DNA from: Ktedonobacter racemifer DSM 44963
Lineage (GTDB): Bacteria; Chloroflexota; Ktedonobacteria; Ktedonobacterales; Ktedonobacteraceae
Length of the DNA stretch: 64,000 bases
Assembly (NCBI RefSeq): GCF_000178855.1
Contig: NZ_ADVG01000004.1
Location: 2,649,223-2,713,222, forward strand
Reading direction: 5' to 3'
The position numbers and the translations under genes are program-made. Position 1 is the stretch's first letter. Every line of letters starts with the position of its first letter. Of the stretch, positions 25,086-33,656 are shown piece after piece. The notes under the pieces were generated by a model. The model worked only from the letters and a program-made list of their open reading frames with translations, was not told the DNA's origin and searched no databases.

Positions 25086-26357
25086 TTACTCCATGCTTGG
25101 CACCGTCGGCCTTTCTCCTCCAACCACGCCCCAGTCTGTTTTTCCGGTGGCTGACCAGCGCTTCTCTGTCAGAGGAATCTGCTGCTTGCGTCGGGTGTGT
25201 TGTTTGAACCGGAGGATGCCCTTGACGGGGGAGAGCGAACGCATTCTTCCACAATCAGGACATTCCACCAGGTTGATACCACTGTCGGTAAAGCGTTTGA
25301 GATCGATAGGAACCACCTTTCCAGAAAACGTGCAGTTGGCTGTTTTACTCGTGTGCTCCTGTTCTTCCACCGTTTCCACCGTTTCCACTGTTGTGCTCGG
25401 AGCGTTCGACACAGCATTTTCCGAGGCAGCCTGCTGTTCGGGCTCTTTTCCATTCACACTCGGCGCATCTCGCTGGTTCTGATCCTGGGGGAGGGCCTCG
25501 GGGCCTGCTCCATCAATGAGCTTGAGTGTATCATGGCGCAGTACGAGCAGCTCGGCAGCGGACTTGAACCGCTCGGCTCGTACCTCGGTTTCTCCAGCCA
25601 GATACGACCATTCCAGGGCCGTCGTCACCAACTTCATCAGGTTGTCCATCGTGACACGGCCTGAGTGGGTTGGGTCGAGGACTGGATTGGTGAGCCAGCC
25701 ATAGATGCTGCTCGTCCATTGGCGCATGTTGAGTTGCGGAAAGAAGGGCTGGTACACCTGCTCCAGGGTCGCCAGGATGACACGGACTTCATCGGAGGTG
25801 TGGGAAGCGATACGGCAAAAGGGTTGCAATTTGTCAAAGCGTCGTCGGAATTGCAGCCAGGTTGGGTCGGGCAAATCAAATGTTCCCTTTAAAGGGATCG
25901 TGTCCCCACGCCCTGCTGCTACCAGACACAACCCCAGCGGATGATCGTACTGTAACTTCCCCTGGTCTGTCACTTCCTTGAGGAACATCAGGTGTTCGAG
26001 TGAGAGATCGTGCGCATCATCGACAATGAGGAATTCGGTGCCGTATTGATGCAAGTATCCCATGAGTTTTGGCTTGCGCGTGCTCCAATGCCCTCGGATC
26101 GGCAAGCCCAACGCTGCCAAAAACTGGTCGCCCAACGCCTGTTCATCGTCATTGTTTTTGGGAGCTACGACCGCGAGAACGGATCGTCCGCCAGCTCTTT
26201 TTTGCAGGTCGCGGATCGTCATGGTTTTGCCAGCGCCCGGATCAGCCACGAGCAGATGCCAGGAACGATTGTCCCAGGAGGCATACAGCATTTTCTGGAG
26301 CCGTTTCGCAAAGGCGGTTTCGATGAACATCTCTTTTCTGAAAAGAGGATGAGTCAT
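25086..26357 (-). CDS. TnsC-like AAA+ ATPase with Cys-containing C-terminal extension
   Basis: A 423-aa protein. Walker A is DPGAGKT (39-45) and Walker B is FLIVDDAH (111-117). TnsC/TniB ATPases form filaments on target DNA and recruit the TnsA/TnsB transposase. Residues 280-345 are a low-complexity linker (NGKEPEQQAASENAVSNAPS). The C-terminus has a CPDC pair with nearby basic residues and a His (ECPDCGRMRSLSPVKG), a possible zinc-binding or DNA-contacting module. As the element lacks a TniQ/TnsD gene, this tail might take part in target choice (inference). It starts five bases after tnsB. Confidence 0.85.
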   Translation of the reverse strand: MTHPLFRKEMFIETAFAKRLQKMLYASWDNRSWHLLVADPGAGKTMTIRDLQKRAGGRSVLAVVAPKNNDDEQALGDQFLAALGLPIRGHWSTRKPKLMGYLHQYGTEFLIVDDAHDLSLEHLMFLKEVTDQGKLQYDHPLGLCLVAAGRGDTIPLKGTFDLPDPTWLQFRRRFDKLQPFCRIASHTSDEVRVILATLEQVYQPFFPQLNMRQWTSSIYGWLTNPVLDPTHSGRVTMDNLMKLVTTALEWSYLAGETEVRAERFKSAAELLVLRHDTLKLIDGAGPEALPQDQNQRDAPSVNGKEPEQQAASENAVSNAPSTTVETVETVEEQEHTSKTANCTFSGKVVPIDLKRFTDSGINLVECPDCGRMRSLSPVKGILRFKQHTRRKQQIPLTEKRWSATGKTDWGVVGGERPTVPSME

Positions 26358-26362
26358 GAACG

Positions 26363-28345
26363 TTACTCCTCTCGCATCATGCGGACGGGTAAGAGAGGAA
26401 CGGGATGGGCATCCTCAGCGTCCGGGACCGGGTCCGCAAGCGTGACAACTTGCGTGATTTGGGCCTGGACACTGGCTAATCGTTCAGAAACGAGGGCAGG
26501 ATGAATGTCGCCGCGTTGGCGATCCCATTGACGAGCCTGTTCACTTGCGCGAATCTCTGTGCTGCGGCGACAGCGTGAGGCTTTGGCTTCGTCCTGAATA
26601 CGAGCACGAACAGGCAATCCCTGTTCATGGGCAATCTTCGCTTGCTCCTCATGGTGTTGGCGCATGGCTTTGGCTTCCCACTCGCTCACTCGGCCTCCCA
26701 TGAGTTGCGGGCAATAGGCTTCGCCCACATAGCTGCCTTCAACGAAGATGTAGAGCACACTGATATCACGCCTGTCATAGTACAGATCAAACTCACGGCC
26801 CCGTAGCCGTGAGAGGAGTCCAGGACACACATACCAGCGCCCCTGAAACGATAATCTGTTGCCGTTTTGCACACGATAGCCATGATGCGGTGTCTTGCGA
26901 TTTTGGGCCTTCATAAGCAACAGCTTCAAATCATCGGGCGAACCGAGATACTGTGGGACCCCGGATGCCGCCACGGCCTGTTCCCACAGGAGGTAACGGC
27001 GTTGTTGTCGCAGCGTATCGACATCTCGTTGATAATCGTCCACGATGGCCTGGTAGAAACAGCGCTCCAGTTCTTCCAGCGTCATGCCTCCCGCTTGTGC
27101 TGCCGTTTCGGCATCGTGGATACCGTACGATGAGTTGGGAAGTCTCTTTTCAAAACGTTCCGTCATCCACCGAAAAAGTGATTCGACCGTTCCTTTTGCA
27201 GATGGCGCGTACGGGGGGGCTTGCTCTGTGATAATGCCCAGGCGATCTACCAGCACTTGTCGCGCTCGCTCAGAGGTGAAGATCTTCCCTCGATCATGAA
27301 AGATAATCGCGGGTTTGCCAAAACACGGCCAGGAATGCTCGCAGCCATTGATGCCAACCAGGTGATCTTTCCTCTCCATACTCACCTTCACCAGGCGCAT
27401 ATAGTCTTCTTCCTTGAGTGGCCCCAAGGCCAGAACCGCGCCGAGGATCGCTGCTGTTTTGACACAGATGAGCACTGCCGCATGCACACGGCTCGCCACC
27501 GTCGAGCCATCAGGAGTAACGATGTACAGGTCCATCGTGTGCTCATCGACCTGGGTGAGCAAAGCCGGTGCTGGAATGGAGAGCACAAAGGACTCGGCTG
27601 ACTCGCGGGGCCGTGCCACTGATTTCGCCCCTTCGCGCATCGCCATCAGATCCGGGTCCAGCTTCAAGTGCTGCACGGCGGTGCGCACCTGCTTGTAGGA
27701 GGGCAGACTCACGGGGGTTCCGGTTTCCTTCGATAAACGTGCCGCCACCTGCTGCATTTCGGTGTGTTCTCGAATTGCCGTCATGGTCAGCCGTGTGGGC
27801 AGTCCAAACAGCCGACGGATACATTCTTGGAAGGCCGGATGCAGGCTCGTCGCACGACGATAGCTGCCGTGAGGCACGCAGGCGATCTGACCTCTCTCGC
27901 GAGTACGGCTCACCAACCGCGAAAGCGTCGAACGCGGGATGCCCTCTTTTTCCGCGACGCTACTCTGGGTGGCCCCGGCCAGCACCAGTTCCACCGCCCG
28001 CAAATTGCGGTGGAACTGCTGGAGCACGGGCTCTGGAAGCGTCGAGGCATCAAAGGTCGGACCGGCAATGATGGGGGACGGTGGACGTGAGCTGGTTGGA
28101 ACTTTCGTCGGCTCCGGTTCAAGCAAAAGCATGTCAGGAAGCGGGGAGGGCACCAGCACCGGAGCATCAGGTGGAAGCAAGGCCAGAGGCAGTGTGCGAG
28201 AGAGGGTGTACTGCTCCAAATCGAGCAGCAGATGTCCTGCTGCCGCCGCATCTGCCACCACTTTCCAGATCGCTGCTTCCACCAGATCGACGGGAAACTG
28301 GTGTGAAAGTCTGCTGACTCGCCGACTTCGGCCATTTCTCCCCAA
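26363..28345 (-). CDS. TnsB-like DDE transposase, frame-overlapping with TnsA
   Basis: A 660-codon frame. Residues 105-150 are a helix-turn-helix (NLRAVELVLAGATQSSVAEK). The DDE core is Asp267 (LLTQVDEHTMDLYIV), Asp351 (AIIFHDRGKIF) and Glu388 (APSAKGTVESLFRW). A Mu-type beta-barrel follows (YDRRDISVLYIFVEGSYVGEA). The first 60 codons (VEAAIWKVVADAAAAGHLLLDLEQ) look like the C-terminal domain of TnsA, not the start of TnsB. TnsA and TnsB were therefore probably one fused protein, and a -1 frame change lies at a GGGG run near 28343. Confidence 0.85.
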   Translation of the reverse strand: MGRNGRSRRVSRLSHQFPVDLVEAAIWKVVADAAAAGHLLLDLEQYTLSRTLPLALLPPDAPVLVPSPLPDMLLLEPEPTKVPTSSRPPSPIIAGPTFDASTLPEPVLQQFHRNLRAVELVLAGATQSSVAEKEGIPRSTLSRLVSRTRERGQIACVPHGSYRRATSLHPAFQECIRRLFGLPTRLTMTAIREHTEMQQVAARLSKETGTPVSLPSYKQVRTAVQHLKLDPDLMAMREGAKSVARPRESAESFVLSIPAPALLTQVDEHTMDLYIVTPDGSTVASRVHAAVLICVKTAAILGAVLALGPLKEEDYMRLVKVSMERKDHLVGINGCEHSWPCFGKPAIIFHDRGKIFTSERARQVLVDRLGIITEQAPPYAPSAKGTVESLFRWMTERFEKRLPNSSYGIHDAETAAQAGGMTLEELERCFYQAIVDDYQRDVDTLRQQRRYLLWEQAVAASGVPQYLGSPDDLKLLLMKAQNRKTPHHGYRVQNGNRLSFQGRWYVCPGLLSRLRGREFDLYYDRRDISVLYIFVEGSYVGEAYCPQLMGGRVSEWEAKAMRQHHEEQAKIAHEQGLPVRARIQDEAKASRCRRSTEIRASEQARQWDRQRGDIHPALVSERLASVQAQITQVVTLADPVPDAEDAHPVPLLPVRMMREE

Positions 28346-28887
28346 GGCCAGATCGAGGCGAGGGCCTCGGCAATGTCAGCAAAGGCGGGAAACGTTTTGC
28401 GTCTGGCATGCAAAAAGACCAGATTGTAGTGGCGACGTTTCGTCAAGGTCCGCTCGGTACCAATCCAGAAAGTGCCTTGCTGCAAGCTGGCAAGCCGTCG
28501 TGCGGCCTCGGCTTTGACCAGGTTACGATCTCTCCGTTTGTCATCCTCCATGCCCGCCTCGGCGAGGAACGGTGTTCCGTCGGCGAGCGTGCCCACGAAA
28601 TCGGGCAGGTAATGATGGGGGGTGTTCTCAAACGTGTAGCCAATCGCAAACGGGGCATGTTGCGGAATCGGTAGTCGATACTTCGTGGCGAACTCCGGGC
28701 CAATGTCACCACGCGCATAGCTGGCAACCAGAGGGTGATACTCAAGCCACAGCATTAAGCGTTCTTCGAGTTGGCTGCAAAACGGTTGTCTGATCACGGT
28801 GCCCGTTTTGAGACTGGGAACCCATCCTGAAATGGAGCGGCCCGCGATTTTGAATAGATCAATGCCCTGTACTTCTGGTGCGACCAT
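28346..28887 (-). CDS. TnsA-like endonuclease, reading into the TnsB frame
   Basis: TnsA cuts the 5' strands at transposon ends so the element moves by cut-and-paste. The N-terminal part holds QLEERLMLWLEYHPLVASYA (first catalytic Glu region) and HHYLPDFVGTLADGTPFLAE (catalytic Asp of the PDF motif). The usual E-V-K of the nuclease site reads EAG followed by MEDDK, so the Lys is displaced or lost. ATG 28887 behind GAGGATA is preferred over a TTG at 28965. In this frame no stop occurs until 27910, but the sensible protein continues in the TnsB frame from about 28345. Confidence 0.75.
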
Positions 28888-29102
28888 GAGTATCCTCGCC
28901 GCGATCTCGTGCGTCCGTCTTCCGCAATACCAATGGTTTGTCAGTTCCCGCGATGAGGGAAGCAATTTACAGCTTTTGAAGCAAGTATACTTGACGGGGA
29001 GCGGTTTTTTCCAGGAATTTTTGTCCCAGTGTTCAAGATTGAGGGCAATGTTTCATGTTTGCGGGCCAGATCGTCTCACTTCGTAGGACATTTACCAGGA
29101 AT

Positions 29103-29170
29103 ATCGTACCCTTTTACAGGACCGATTGCAAACATGGAAAGAAGTGACTGGAGCAAAACGAGTCGCATAA
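29103..29170 (+). pseudogene. IS6-family transposase, displaced C-terminus
   Basis: Codons for RTLLQDRLQTWKEVTGAKRVA and TAA. It aligns with RAILQTRFQIWNEVTETKTAA of the sister copy. It is cut from the rest of the gene by the Tn7-like transposon. Confidence 0.9.
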
Positions 29171-29269
29171 CCATAGGTATCCCCCTCCCCATTTTCCATG
29201 ACCCATCAGCATCTTTCTTCGCCATACCTCAGCAATACTCTTCATTTTTCTGGTTAAGTTGACAGTACC

Positions 29270-29840
29270 AGACAAGGAGTCCTCTTTGGGTAATCAGCAT
29301 GGCACAGGAAGCAGCGAGGGGGAACCCAGCAGAGCAGAGGAAAAACACCAGGGGCCACCATGCCAGCATGGGGAAACCAGTGGGAATTGGCAACCCCTTT
29401 TATCACTTTCTCTTTTTCCATGCATTTCTATATATCTATTGTAACTTTACAGATGGCCTCCTTCCTTAGCACACAGACATGATCCTCCTCCTTCCCGCTT
29501 CTTTCTCGCCCCACTCACAACAGCATGTCCTTACGCGATTTTCTGTGGCTCCTCTCCTTCGCACTCGCCTTTGTTCCCTCTCCTCATGGTTCCCTTTTTT
29601 TCTCATTCGGAGCCATTTGGCCTCCTTTTCTTTTCTCAACAACAAAAATATGCGTGAACCAGTTAGGGGAGATTTTGGCGTATTTTGTATAACAGAATTA
29701 TGCTTTGCACGAAGCATATACTAATGGTAGTTGACTTCTATAGTGAGTGAAGTTCGAGTCGAGATGAGAAACGCATCTATTTCTCACACAAAATTATGAG
29801 GGTGGAGGAGTGTCCACCAGGAAAAAACTTCTGTATTCAC
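29270..29840. other. Non-coding interval
   Basis: About 570 bases between the split IS6 element and the IS1182-type element. Open frames here are short and pyrimidine- or purine-biased. No gene, hairpin or repeat is recognised. Confidence 0.45.
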
Positions 29841-29999
29841 TAGCAGCCTGTCGGAGAAAACGAAGCTGCGATCACTCTAGTCGCTCCGACAGCGCACGCG
29901 TCCTTCATGATACGGGCAAAAGCGACTCGACGGAGCATACTCACCGGCAGAAGACGCTATGCTGTGCCATTTGAACTGGAAAGATGCCGTCGTCCTGTA

Positions 30000-31364
30000 C
30001 TACGTCCAGGATAAGGTATGAAAGCGCTTGAGGTTAAAAGCCAAACAAACCAGATACCATTCGCCAGCAGCAGCCTGCAGACCGCGCAACGAGAACTGGC
30101 GGAAACCCAGAATCTCTTTGATGATCCCAATCACCGGTTCGACGGTGTATTTGCGTGCCCTATAGATCACTTTGCCCAAGGCGGTCTTGAGCTTGTACGC
30201 CATTTTCACCCGCGGGTTTGCTTCCTCGGGCGGAGGATCGAGTAACGGAGCAAAACGCTGCTGCCAACTAGGATGATGGGGATCGCGGCCCGTCGCAATA
30301 TACGGCTCGATGCTGCGCTTGGCACATGCGGCTAGCGTCGCGGGGCCAAAATAGCCTGCATCCAGGGCCACTGCTTCGGGTGTACCGATGGCTGCCGGGA
30401 TAGCTGAAAGAGCGGGTTCGGCTTCCTGACTATCGTTCGGATGATTAGAGAGCGCACATCCCACGATGAGCAGACTCTTCTGATCTACTGCAACCTGTGC
30501 ATTGTAATCCTGCTCAAAACCGGCATGTGTCGAGCTTTTCATGATGCGCGATTCCGGGTCGGTGAAGTTGTACTGATCGCCATCACGTGGTCCTTCTGTT
30601 GGCGGCGTCGGTGGACGACCACCTGAGCGGCGTCCCGTCATACGCTCTCGCTCCTCGCGCTGCGCCAGTTTGGCCTCATATTCCACCCGCTCGACTGCCA
30701 CCCGCTCCTTGGCGCGCGCTTCCAACACCGCTTTGGCCTCCGCCAGCCGAACCAGGCGGTCCTGCCGTCGTGCAATCTCCTTGCGTACCACCAGTCCATC
30801 GGGCGCCTCTGGCTGCTCACCTTGTTCACTGAGCGCAAATAACTCCTCAACCTCGGCTTGTAGCTGGATCTCCAACTCCAACAGACGCTTGTAACTCACC
30901 GCTTTGCGCTTCGAGGCATCGGCATGCACCTTGGTCCCATCGAGACTGATTGTGCCAAGTTTCAGCACGCCTGCTTCTTGGGCGAGCAAGAGCACCTGCA
31001 CGAACAGGTTCTTTAGTTCGAGGAGAAACGTGCGTCGAAACGTGGCAAGCGTATCGTGATCGGGATATAGATTGCCAGCGATGAAGCGAAATGGCACCGC
31101 CTCATATGTGGCGCGCTCGATCTTCCGCGAACTGAACACCCCAGTGGCATAGCCATAGAGGAGCAAACTCAGTAACATTTCAGGGGCGTAGGGTTGCCCA
31201 CCGCGCGACCCATATTGGGCATACAACGCCGAGAGGTCAAGCTGGGCCACACTGTCTACCACGAAGTGGGCAAGATGATCAGGAGGCAAACAGTCGCCCA
31301 GTCGCACGGTCAGATCAAGCGCCTGGGCGTAGTCCACCGTTTTGAAGACTCTACTCATGCGCAC
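30000..31364 (-). CDS. IS1182-family transposase
   Basis: A 454-aa DDE transposase. The N-terminal domain has YAPEMLLSLLLYGYATGVFS and DHDTLATFRR. The first catalytic Asp is in GTISLDGTKVHADASK, the second in AVALDAGYFGP, and the Glu in YTVEPVIGIIKEILGFRQFS. A charged coiled coil (residues 155-250) sits in the DDE core, as is usual in IS1182. Intact. Confidence 0.93.
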   Translation of the reverse strand: MRMSRVFKTVDYAQALDLTVRLGDCLPPDHLAHFVVDSVAQLDLSALYAQYGSRGGQPYAPEMLLSLLLYGYATGVFSSRKIERATYEAVPFRFIAGNLYPDHDTLATFRRTFLLELKNLFVQVLLLAQEAGVLKLGTISLDGTKVHADASKRKAVSYKRLLELEIQLQAEVEELFALSEQGEQPEAPDGLVVRKEIARRQDRLVRLAEAKAVLEARAKERVAVERVEYEAKLAQREERERMTGRRSGGRPPTPPTEGPRDGDQYNFTDPESRIMKSSTHAGFEQDYNAQVAVDQKSLLIVGCALSNHPNDSQEAEPALSAIPAAIGTPEAVALDAGYFGPATLAACAKRSIEPYIATGRDPHHPSWQQRFAPLLDPPPEEANPRVKMAYKLKTALGKVIYRARKYTVEPVIGIIKEILGFRQFSLRGLQAAAGEWYLVCLAFNLKRFHTLSWT

Positions 31365-31410
31365 CAGTATACCATTCTTGTGTAGTCGTCAAGAAGAGAA
31401 TGATAACGCG

Positions 31411-31815
31411 TTACGGCATGGGTGTGGGCGTGGGTATCACTATTCCGGGGACCGTCAAGCCGCACGTACTGTTCCCATTATAAGAGCCATCATCAACGCA
31501 AAGAGGGGAGAGACAAACAACTAACACGCTCGCAATCACAAGGATGTTTGCTCCAAGTAGGATGATTGCCCACAGGATAGCTGATTTTTTCGCATGTGGT
31601 TCCTTCTGCCGGTACTCGCGGAGAGAGTATACGAGAGAAGTAATGCTCCAGATGATGCCGATAAAACTGTAGCCGAGAGTGATCAAGGCGGTTCCAGCTC
31701 CATTGATCCATAAAATCCCTGATTGGCGCGCATCGGACACGATCCTCCACATAACAGCTGGGCCATCCTCATATCCAGTGGAAAGTATGAAAAAGGGCAA
31801 GAGGAGGAGAAACAA
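31411..31815 (-). CDS. Multi-pass small membrane protein
   Basis: At least three hydrophobic helices (LLLLPFFILS, TLGYSFIGIIWSITSLVYSL, AIILLGANILVIASVLVVCL), a Cys-containing loop (CVDDGSYNGNSTCG) and a Pro/Thr tail (IPTPTPMP). The formal start is TTG. The same frame stays open further upstream (ATPHPPVDYGKARNIITTVI), so the real protein is probably longer, with a polar N-terminus. It lies between the transposase and the right inverted repeat of the IS1182-type element and may be its passenger. The function is unknown. Confidence 0.5.
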   Translation of the reverse strand: MFLLLLPFFILSTGYEDGPAVMWRIVSDARQSGILWINGAGTALITLGYSFIGIIWSITSLVYSLREYRQKEPHAKKSAILWAIILLGANILVIASVLVVCLSPLCVDDGSYNGNSTCGLTVPGIVIPTPTPMP

Positions 31816-32092
31816 GCCAAGAATGACCGTAGTGATGATATTCCTAGCCTTACCATAGTCAACAGGTGGATGGGGGGTGGCGTTACTTGCATACTTCTTC
31901 CTTTCCGTGTGAGAGTATGAACGGGAATGGAGCCAGACTGAGCATCAATGCCCCGCCTGAGCCAAGCTCTCTGAACGTAGGAGATACACATACTCTACCA
32001 CATCATTCTCTTTTTGATACCCTGCTTCTCTCCGACAAGCTGCTAGGAGAGCGTCACAAGATTAAGGTTGAAATTAAGAAAGGAATTATTTT

Positions 32093-32404
32093 ATGCATTC
32101 AGATATGAACACGAGCACGAGCAGCGGAACTGGCCCTGTCCAATCTCTGCTGACCACTATTACACAATCAGCTACTGCATCTGGTGCTAGCTCTATTGGG
32201 CAATCAGCCTCTAACGCAGCAAGCAATATTATGGGTGATAGCTCACAATCAGCTACAGCCTCTCAATCTAATCGTGTCAATGCTTTTGATTTCTCGTGCA
32301 GCAATTCCACCTCCGGGTTTGATGTAATGTGCTTCCAAAATGAGGTTAGGTCTGCTGCTTTGACAGGGAGTCTGCCCATAGGAGAACCTGCGCATCTGAA
32401 ATGA
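32093..32404 (+). CDS. Ser/Ala/Thr-rich small protein
   Basis: A 103-aa protein preceded by AAAGGA. Residues 1-60 are rich in Ser, Ala, Thr and Gln (SATASGASSIGQSASNAASN, with a second SQSATASQS copy). The tail has two Cys (FDFSCSNS and VMCFQNEV). No signal peptide or domain is recognised. It may be a structural or surface-associated peptide, but this cannot be decided. Confidence 0.45.
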   Translation: MHSDMNTSTSSGTGPVQSLLTTITQSATASGASSIGQSASNAASNIMGDSSQSATASQSNRVNAFDFSCSNSTSGFDVMCFQNEVRSAALTGSLPIGEPAHLK

Positions 32405-32541
32405 GACTGGGGAGTCAGGTTCCTGCTTACCGTTCTCATTCTAGATGCGCAGATGATCGACTGGCGTGAAACCCTGTAGAACTGGTCAATCGTCGAAGGA
32501 GTCCTGCGAATCGCTTGGGCTTTGCTGCCAGCTTGCGCTCC

Positions 32542-32598
32542 TCAAGAAACGCTTGCAAACCAAAGCGGACAGGTACTTGGTTTGCAAGCGTTTCTTGA
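32542..32598 (-). terminator. 22-bp perfect hairpin after the DUF998 gene
   Basis: Arms starting TCAAGAAACGCTTGCAAACC and the complement, with a 13-base loop. It lies 24 bp past the stop of the gene at 32622-33314 (minus strand). It has no long T-run but is the likely transcript end. Confidence 0.65.
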
Positions 32599-32621
32599 GA
32601 AACCATCTGGTCGCGAGAGGG

Positions 32622-33314
32622 TTACTGGTCTCGCGTCTGTTGCATTGTATCTGGCGTGCAGAACAGCTTGATGGCAATCATTGATGCTGCCATCCAACCA
32701 ATGAGCACCCCGAGCCGCACGAGGCGCGCCATAAACGCCGCATTGGTAAACCCCACGAAAAAGCACAGGAGGAGAAGAACTGTACTTGCCAGACAATAGA
32801 GCGCCCACCCGCGCTCTTTGCGTGCGAGGAAGAGACGGACAAAGACCGCCAAGGCTGCAGCCAGGACAACGAAGACGAAAAGGGCGCCCAAGGCATGGAT
32901 CGCACCGTGCCAGGAGGGACCAGTTCCGGCAAGAGATCCTGGAGGAAACCCATTGGCAGGATCGGTCCGACAAAAACCAACAGTCACAAGACCGAGTCCA
33001 TAGGCCCCGATCAAGAGCGGTCCCCGTGTTCCGGCTCGCCCAGGATGCAGTCTCCTCCAGAGACCAACCGCATAGAGGAGATTGAGCACTCCAGCGAGTA
33101 CGAAGTTCACCATCTGAACCCATCCCCAGTCCCCAAGAGAGAGAAGGCTCAGCATATCGAGCCGTGGGTCAAAACCCGGACGCGTGTAGTCCTGAATGAG
33201 CACGATCAAGATAAAAAGGGGGCCGGCGATGGCTCCGCAGAGCAGCAATAGTCTGGTCATTGACAGGGGTTTTCGTGTATTGCCTACAACAGATGATGCT
33301 TGCATGGTATCCAT
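32622..33314 (-). CDS. DUF998-family membrane protein
   Basis: A 230-aa protein with about six hydrophobic helices (LLLLCGAIAGPLFILIVLIQ, VNFVLAGVLNLLYAVGL, LIGAYGLGLVTVGF and others). The motif RPGFDPRLDMLSLLSLGDWG after helix 1 and the FCRTDP...HGAIHALGA segment are typical of DUF998. The role is unknown. The start is supported by AAAGGAG. A small gene broken by IS630 ends 36 bp upstream on the same strand, so the two were probably co-transcribed. Confidence 0.82.
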   Translation of the reverse strand: MDTMQASSVVGNTRKPLSMTRLLLLCGAIAGPLFILIVLIQDYTRPGFDPRLDMLSLLSLGDWGWVQMVNFVLAGVLNLLYAVGLWRRLHPGRAGTRGPLLIGAYGLGLVTVGFCRTDPANGFPPGSLAGTGPSWHGAIHALGALFVFVVLAAALAVFVRLFLARKERGWALYCLASTVLLLLCFFVGFTNAAFMARLVRLGVLIGWMAASMIAIKLFCTPDTMQQTRDQ

Positions 33315-33349
33315 GCTCTTTGCTCCTTTTCCAGATCCTCGATAGGAAG

Positions 33350-33600
33350 TTATTCATTATCCCAAGCATAAGCGATCAGCAGATGTTTCTGATGCGTCTG
33401 GAGATGTGTTTCCAACACGTCTCTAGTCGGGATGAGCGGGTTCAAGAAGCAGCATTGAGTTGACAGTTCGGATAACTCCACCAGACCGGCCAGGGCTTGG
33501 TGGGAGAGACCAGTCATCGAGGAAAGCATACAACCACCACATCGCGTAAGAAAGGATATGCATCCCATCACTGGGTCATTCGCCGCTACAGGAGCCCTTA
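33350..33600 (-). pseudogene. 3' part of a small gene split by IS630
   Basis: It encodes the C-terminal 82 residues, with a Cys-rich part (MGCISFLTRCGGCMLSS, STQCCFLNP). Removing the IS630 and one TA joins it in frame to MRIWSAVSLSLMSAVVAWSV encoded at 34760-34691, giving 106 aa. The N-terminus looks like a signal or membrane anchor. The family is unknown. The 36-bp spacing to the DUF998 gene supports a real gene. Confidence 0.45.
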
Positions 33601-33656
33601 TTGACCTCCGTAGAGAAAACTAAAGAAAAAAGCCACGTGATCCGAGAGAAGGAGGT

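Larger units (their letters stand above)
24099..29097. mobile_element. Complete 5.0-kb Tn7-like transposon
   Basis: It is bounded by imperfect inverted ends of about 86 bp starting TGGTAAAT, then CCTACGAAGTGAG, and flanked by a 5-bp target repeat GGAAT (24094-24098, 29098-29102), the length made by TnsB-type transposases. Each end carries paired GCCCTCAA-like motifs 20 bp apart (left: 24130 and 24150), which look like TnsB sites.  It encodes TnsA, TnsB and TnsC homologues and one cargo gene, all on the minus strand. No TnsD/TniQ, TnsE or CRISPR component is present. Confidence 0.9.
23401..29269 (+). mobile_element. IS6-family element split by a Tn7-like transposon
   Basis: Left end GGTATTGTCAACTT (23401-23414) and right end AAGTTGACAGTACC (29256-29269) match the IS at 5302-6164 with one or two changes. 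The transposase is split into 23450-24098 and 29103-29170. Taking out 24099-29097 and one GGAAT repeat restores 717 coding bases, exactly as in the sister copy. The outer flanks show no 8-bp repeat. Confidence 0.88.
29841..32045 (-). mobile_element. IS1182-type element with a passenger gene
   Basis: Inverted ends TAGCAGCCTGTCGGAGA (29841-29857) and the complement of TAGCAGCTTGTCGGAGA (32029-32045) differ at one of 17 positions. Between them lie an IS1182-family transposase and, on the same strand upstream of it, a small membrane-protein gene. The left end also forms a hairpin (TGTCGGAG...CTCCGACA). No target repeat is visible, so the boundaries rest on the inverted repeat alone. Confidence 0.6.

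Noticed and set aside
26953..28071. Plus-strand frames over TnsB (up to 192 codons)
   Set aside because: They are antisense shadows of a GC-rich coding sequence with a recognised DDE core.
29270..29840. Search for the rest of the IS630 remnant at 23235-23400 beyond the split IS6 element
   Set aside because: No IS630-like DDE sequence follows the right end, so the remnant was truncated before or during the IS6 insertion.
32466..32684. Plus-strand frame containing LLKKRLQTKADRYLVCKRFL
   Set aside because: Its internal symmetry comes from the 22-bp hairpin at 32542-32598, not from coding constraint.
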